Part shown: positions 48,747 to 51,885 of the stretch, one piece after another
How the letters are laid out: the number at the start of each line of letters is the position of its first letter
Position numbering within the stretch: the first letter of the stretch is position 1
Source: Bacilli bacterium
Lineage (GTDB): Bacteria > Bacillota_I > Bacilli_A > RFN20 > CAG-826
Assembly: GCA_024408505.1 (NCBI GenBank)
Contig: JAKSUZ010000009.1
Span: forward strand, 1-51,885
Direction of reading: 5' to 3'
Length of the DNA stretch: 51,885 nucleotides
The notes under the pieces: generated by a model
The model's input: only the letters and a program-made list of their open reading frames with translations
Told to the model about the DNA's origin: nothing
The model's database searches: none
Translations under genes and position numbers: made by a program

Positions 48747-49928
48747 ATGGGTAAATATAATTACAGTAAGAAATATCTTAAAGGCTTAAGCGTTGGTCCT
48801 TTCTTAAAACAAGTTAAGATTCGTAACGAACATATTGAAGCGGCGAGTGATGAATTAAAACCATTTGACTATCATAGTAATAAATTAGTCGAACAGCTTC
48901 ACCCATCAATTCAACATTGTAAAGTTAGTAAGATTATTAATCGCACGGATGCAAAAAGTTTTGTATTAACAAGTGATAAACCACTCGCCTACTTTAGAGC
49001 AGGTCAATATGTTTCCATGAACATTAAAGTTGGTAAAATCATGGTATCTCGTCCTTTCTCAATTTCCTCTTCTCCAAAGAAAGCATTAGGTAAGAATTCA
49101 TCTTATATGATTACTATTAAAGATAATCCGGATGGTTTCTCTTCTAGAGAAGTAAATAAGAATTGGAAGGTTGGTCAAAGCGTTGATATTTCAGGTCCTC
49201 AAGGTGAATTCTATTACCAAAGTCTTAGAGACGCGAAACACATTGTTGGAGTCGCGGGTGGTAGTGGTATTACTCCATTTATTTCTATGGCGGAAGCAAT
49301 CGCAGATGGAACCGAAGATTTCTCTCTCACCATTATTTATGGTGCGAAAAATAAAAATGCCTTACTCTTTAAAACTGAATTAGATGCTTTAGCTAAGAAA
49401 TGTAAGAAAGTAAAAGTTGTTTATGTCTTAGAAGATAAAGACGGATTTATTACCAGTAAAATTATTAAGAAATATGTTAAAGGTGATTTCTCTTTATTCG
49501 TGTGCGGTCCTCGTGGACTATATAAAGCAATGGATAAAGTTGCGAGCGAATTAAAACTTACTCGTCGTAGATTCCGTAAGGAAGTGTTTGGTGAATATGG
49601 TGATCCGAGCAAAGACAAAGACTTCCCAAAAGATTTAGTGAACAAGACCTTTAAGTTAACGGTTATTATGCGTAATAAAAAATATCATATGCCATGTCAT
49701 AGTAATGAGACATTGCTAAACGCAATGGAAAAAGGCGGAGTGCATGCGCCAAGTCGTTGTCGATCTGGAGAATGTGGGTGGTGTCACTCTCTATTAATGG
49801 AAGGTAAGATTTATGCGCCAAAAGAAGTTGATGGTCGTCGCTTAGCTGACTACACCTTCAATTGGATTCATCCATGTGCATCTTATCCATTAAGTGATAT
49901 CGTGCTTGAAGTCCCTTATAATAAATAA
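48747..49928 (+). CDS. Ferredoxin-NADP reductase-like protein with 2Fe-2S domain
   Basis: A 393-residue electron-transfer protein. The FAD domain has RPFSISSSP (about 93-101), the NAD(P) domain has GVAGGSGITPFISMAEA (about 168-184) and FVCGPRGLYKAM, and the C-terminal plant-type ferredoxin domain has CRSGECGWCHSLL with a final Cys in IHPCASYP, giving the four cluster cysteines. The first 70 residues are an extra segment. It likely passes electrons from NAD(P)H to the oxidoreductase encoded just upstream. Confidence 0.88.
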   Translation: MGKYNYSKKYLKGLSVGPFLKQVKIRNEHIEAASDELKPFDYHSNKLVEQLHPSIQHCKVSKIINRTDAKSFVLTSDKPLAYFRAGQYVSMNIKVGKIMVSRPFSISSSPKKALGKNSSYMITIKDNPDGFSSREVNKNWKVGQSVDISGPQGEFYYQSLRDAKHIVGVAGGSGITPFISMAEAIADGTEDFSLTIIYGAKNKNALLFKTELDALAKKCKKVKVVYVLEDKDGFITSKIIKKYVKGDFSLFVCGPRGLYKAMDKVASELKLTRRRFRKEVFGEYGDPSKDKDFPKDLVNKTFKLTVIMRNKKYHMPCHSNETLLNAMEKGGVHAPSRCRSGECGWCHSLLMEGKIYAPKEVDGRRLADYTFNWIHPCASYPLSDIVLEVPYNK

Positions 49929-49943
49929 GTAACTTAGAAATAA

Positions 49944-49970
49944 AAAACAGGAGCACGTCGCTCCTGTTTT
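49944..49970. terminator. Bidirectional terminator
   Basis: AAAACAGGAGC-ACGTC-GCTCCTGTTTT, a perfect 11-bp stem between two convergent genes. Confidence 0.92.
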
Positions 49971-49980
49971 ATTAATTGGT

Positions 49981-50988
49981 TTATTCTTCTTCGCCGTAAT
50001 CGTCTAAATTAATATTATCGATGGTGCATTCTTTACTTACTTCTTCGCGTATATTTAGTTTTATGCGTACATCGATATTTGATTCCATAGAATGGATAAT
50101 ACGAGTATCAGAAATAAGATCGTTTTGATAAATAAAATTATCTTTCCAAGCGGTGAAGCAATCGATATCTGAATAGCCAGCGAGAGTTTTTTCGCTTAAT
50201 GGTTCTAACCATGGTCCTGGTAAGAATTGCTTGTTATCTTTTAAATCCATACGCGTTCTAATGGCCGCTGATACGGAACCATCATCATCACTGCCATAAC
50301 GTTGACGTATGTAGTTACCATCGCGTCCTTCTTCGCCATATAAATTGCGTAATTTATCTATCATTTGGCGATAATCAGAACCGGTATAAATCAGTTCAGG
50401 AGATACTACAAAATAATCTGATGCTTCGTTTTGACGCCCAGTTAATCCGATTTTGATTGATGGTAGTACCAGCCATTCCACAATATAGGAATCGTATCCA
50501 AAACTTAATATATAATCGGCTCTTTCAATTACCCAATCGCAAAGATTATCAATTGGAGTGATTATATGTTTCATCTTGCTATATTTTTCGCCTTTTTCTA
50601 ATTCGCGAGCATGGTACCAATTACCATCTTTATCACTTTTAACATAGTAACCAATTTCTCTTGGGCTGCTTATTTTCAAATAATTATTGCCTTTGCTCCA
50701 AGCAAATCTTACTTCACCATTAAATGCAGCGTTTATATCATTAAAAGAAAATTCATCGATTCTACAATAGCCATTTAAACTAAAATCATAAGTGAACTTA
50801 ATGCTACCTTCATCAAATAAAGTTGTGTGACCATCTTTTTCTTGATTAGCCAAAATAGTTTTTAGTTTTGGTGCAAAGTCGCTATAACCAATTTCTTTAT
50901 AATTGACACGATTAAAACCTTTATTACAACTCGTCACGCTCATCATTGAAATGATGGTAAGTGGAAATAGTATTTTATATATTTTCAT
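49981..50988 (-). CDS. Lipoprotein of unknown function
   Basis: A 335-residue lipoprotein with signal MKIYKILFPLTIISMMSV and lipobox VTSC (Cys21). The mature part has no recognised family; tryptophan and tyrosine are frequent (GNWYHARELEKGEKY). It may be a surface protein specific to the lineage. It is convergent with the reductase gene and separated from it by the bidirectional terminator. Confidence 0.65.
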   Translation of the reverse strand: MKIYKILFPLTIISMMSVTSCNKGFNRVNYKEIGYSDFAPKLKTILANQEKDGHTTLFDEGSIKFTYDFSLNGYCRIDEFSFNDINAAFNGEVRFAWSKGNNYLKISSPREIGYYVKSDKDGNWYHARELEKGEKYSKMKHIITPIDNLCDWVIERADYILSFGYDSYIVEWLVLPSIKIGLTGRQNEASDYFVVSPELIYTGSDYRQMIDKLRNLYGEEGRDGNYIRQRYGSDDDGSVSAAIRTRMDLKDNKQFLPGPWLEPLSEKTLAGYSDIDCFTAWKDNFIYQNDLISDTRIIHSMESNIDVRIKLNIREEVSKECTIDNINLDDYGEEE

Positions 50989-51053
50989 AAAGATACCTCT
51001 ATAGTATCAACATAGTATATAAACACCTTAAAGTCAAATGTGTTTTTTATACA

Positions 51054-51082
51054 TAAAAAAAAGAAGGTCTAGAACCTTCTTT
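51054..51082 (-). terminator. Terminator of rpmB
   Basis: On the minus strand, AAAGAAGGT-TCTAG-ACCTTCTTT followed by further T residues. It lies 16 bases after the rpmB stop. Confidence 0.88.
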
Positions 51083-51098
51083 AGATGTTTAATCAAAA

Positions 51099-51290
51099 TT
51101 ACTTCTTTTTACTTTTTGTTAAAGTGCGATAAGCGCGGGTACTCATTCTAACCGTTTGGACTTTCCCATCTACATTAATTTGGAATTTTTGTAAGTTAAC
51201 ATTTTGTACACGACGAGTCGCTCTTAAAGAGTGGCTGCGATTATTGCCGCTTAATGGTTTCTTGCCTGTTACTGGACATTTTCTACTCAT
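51099..51290 (-). CDS. rpmB: 50S ribosomal protein L28
   Basis: A 63-residue ribosomal protein. SRKCPVTGKKPLSGNNRSHS, then ATRRVQNVNLQKFQI are diagnostic for L28, including the Cys-Pro-Val-Thr-Gly start. AAGAGG precedes the ATG. Length is normal. It is a single-gene unit with its own terminator. Confidence 0.97.
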   Translation of the reverse strand: MSRKCPVTGKKPLSGNNRSHSLRATRRVQNVNLQKFQINVDGKVQTVRMSTRAYRTLTKSKKK

Positions 51291-51349
51291 AATCTATACC
51301 TCTTGTAACAACTCTTAATACTATAAAGTAAGAGAATAATAATTGCAAA

Positions 51350-51826
51350 TTATTTACGGATAACCGCATCCGGGTGCTTAGCAATAAACGTTTCTTTCTT
51401 CATTAAGCGACAATTTTCTTTAATAATCTTTAACAATTCCTTTTTACGGTCCATAGTTAGATTCACCCATTTACCAACATTAAGATAAATAAGCATATCA
51501 CTATGTTTATTAGTGTATTCCTCATCTAAATAAATAATGTCATTAAAGAAATATTCTCTTTCTTTAGTGCCTTTTCTAACAATCTTTTTACTATCGACAA
51601 TGTAATAAACCTTTAAACGATAAATAAACGCACCGGTTGCGCATACTAAAAATGAACAAGCGATATAAGTAAGCTCAATCCATAAACGATCTTTTGTGTA
51701 GCTTTCATATTCCATATACCATGGTTTAGTGCCAAAGATTGCCCAAAGTAAAAAAGTTAACGCCACAAAAAGAATAAAAAAGGTAATGTAGGTATATTTA
51801 TGAGATGGTCTAATTTTTTTGCTCAT
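51350..51826 (-). CDS. Two-span membrane protein of unknown function
   Basis: A 158-residue protein with membrane helices at about residues 12-32 (YITFFILFVALTFLLWAIF) and 48-68 (ELTYIACSFLVCATGAFIY). The cytoplasmic C-terminal half resembles a pleckstrin-homology-like bacterial domain (YIVDSKKIVRKGTKEREYFF), often seen in small membrane proteins. No function can be given. Confidence 0.6.
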   Translation of the reverse strand: MSKKIRPSHKYTYITFFILFVALTFLLWAIFGTKPWYMEYESYTKDRLWIELTYIACSFLVCATGAFIYRLKVYYIVDSKKIVRKGTKEREYFFNDIIYLDEEYTNKHSDMLIYLNVGKWVNLTMDRKKELLKIIKENCRLMKKETFIAKHPDAVIRK

Positions 51827-51850
51827 AACTTTCTTTATTATAAACTCTAT

Positions 51851-51869
51851 TTGATATAAAATATATCAA
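51851..51869. repeat. Inverted repeat at the right edge
   Basis: TTGATATA-AAA-TATATCAA, perfect 8-bp arms. It lies just upstream of the membrane gene at 51826 on the minus strand and may be an operator or part of its promoter. Confidence 0.45.
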
Positions 51870-51885
51870 GTATGAGAGAATACGA

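Overview
The window is AT-rich chromosomal DNA from a bacterium that uses TGA as a stop codon (the putative nucleotidyltransferase at 2735 and tyrS both end in TGA). It carries lipoprotein genes with lipoboxes, AGGAGG-type ribosome binding sites and a Firmicutes-like gene complement: rnj, spx-like, hpf, a fructose-type PTS, YitT and a metK SAM riboswitch. This fits an uncultured, small-genome member of the Bacilli or relatives of the Mollicutes that keep the standard code. The genus cannot be told from the sequence.

Layout. Positions 1-242 hold the 3' end of pgk. About 390-28140 is a 28-kb accessory island between pgk and metK. From 28.2 kb to the end is ordinary core genome: metK with a riboswitch, a secreted MTA/SAH-nucleosidase-like lipoprotein, hpf, a Phd/PIN toxin-antitoxin pair, tyrS, a pseudouridine synthase, trpS, a fructose PTS, spx-like, maf, rnj, def, rsmD, coaD, YitT, tRNA-Ser(GGA), a flavin oxidoreductase pair and rpmB.

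The island contains several candidate defence or conflict modules and no visible integrase or transposase. In order they are: a macro-domain protein; a SprT-like protease; a nucleotidyltransferase facing a possible DNA-binding protein; a DUF4143 ATPase; a small nuclease-like protein followed by a GC-rich structured RNA; a five-gene operon with a MORC-like GHKL ATPase and a Dam-type adenine methylase (6.7-11.8 kb); an operon of an XRE-HEPN fusion, a beta-rich protein and a DEDDh exonuclease (12.4-15.0 kb); a small membrane cassette followed by a RecQ helicase fused to a ComF-like phosphoribosyltransferase and a DprA-like protein (16.1-20.9 kb); an HD hydrolase with a divergent regulator; an array of small leader-plus-ORF cassettes (22.1-25.5 kb); a RelB/Doc pair; and an AAA ATPase inserted in front of metK.

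Three signals are not explained by ordinary genes. First, an imperfect 25-bp palindrome (CTCAC...GTGAG ends) occurs about eleven times in the island and was not seen in the core. Copies left of 6.6 kb point one way and copies right of 20.9 kb point the other. Second, two classes of roughly 150-175-bp leader, each beginning with this palindrome and ending in AGGAGG, stand in front of small ORFs; one leader class precedes unrelated ORFs, as if ORFs are swapped behind a fixed leader. Third, two places (24.25-24.54 kb and 43.25-43.39 kb) carry tandem short hairpin RNA genes on the minus strand. Most have their own -35/-10 boxes and end in a T-run next to the stop codon of a small plus-strand protein that could be a toxin. 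Two tandem copies at the first site differ by compensatory base-pair changes. I regard these RNA arrays with their convergent small proteins as the best candidates for an undescribed system.
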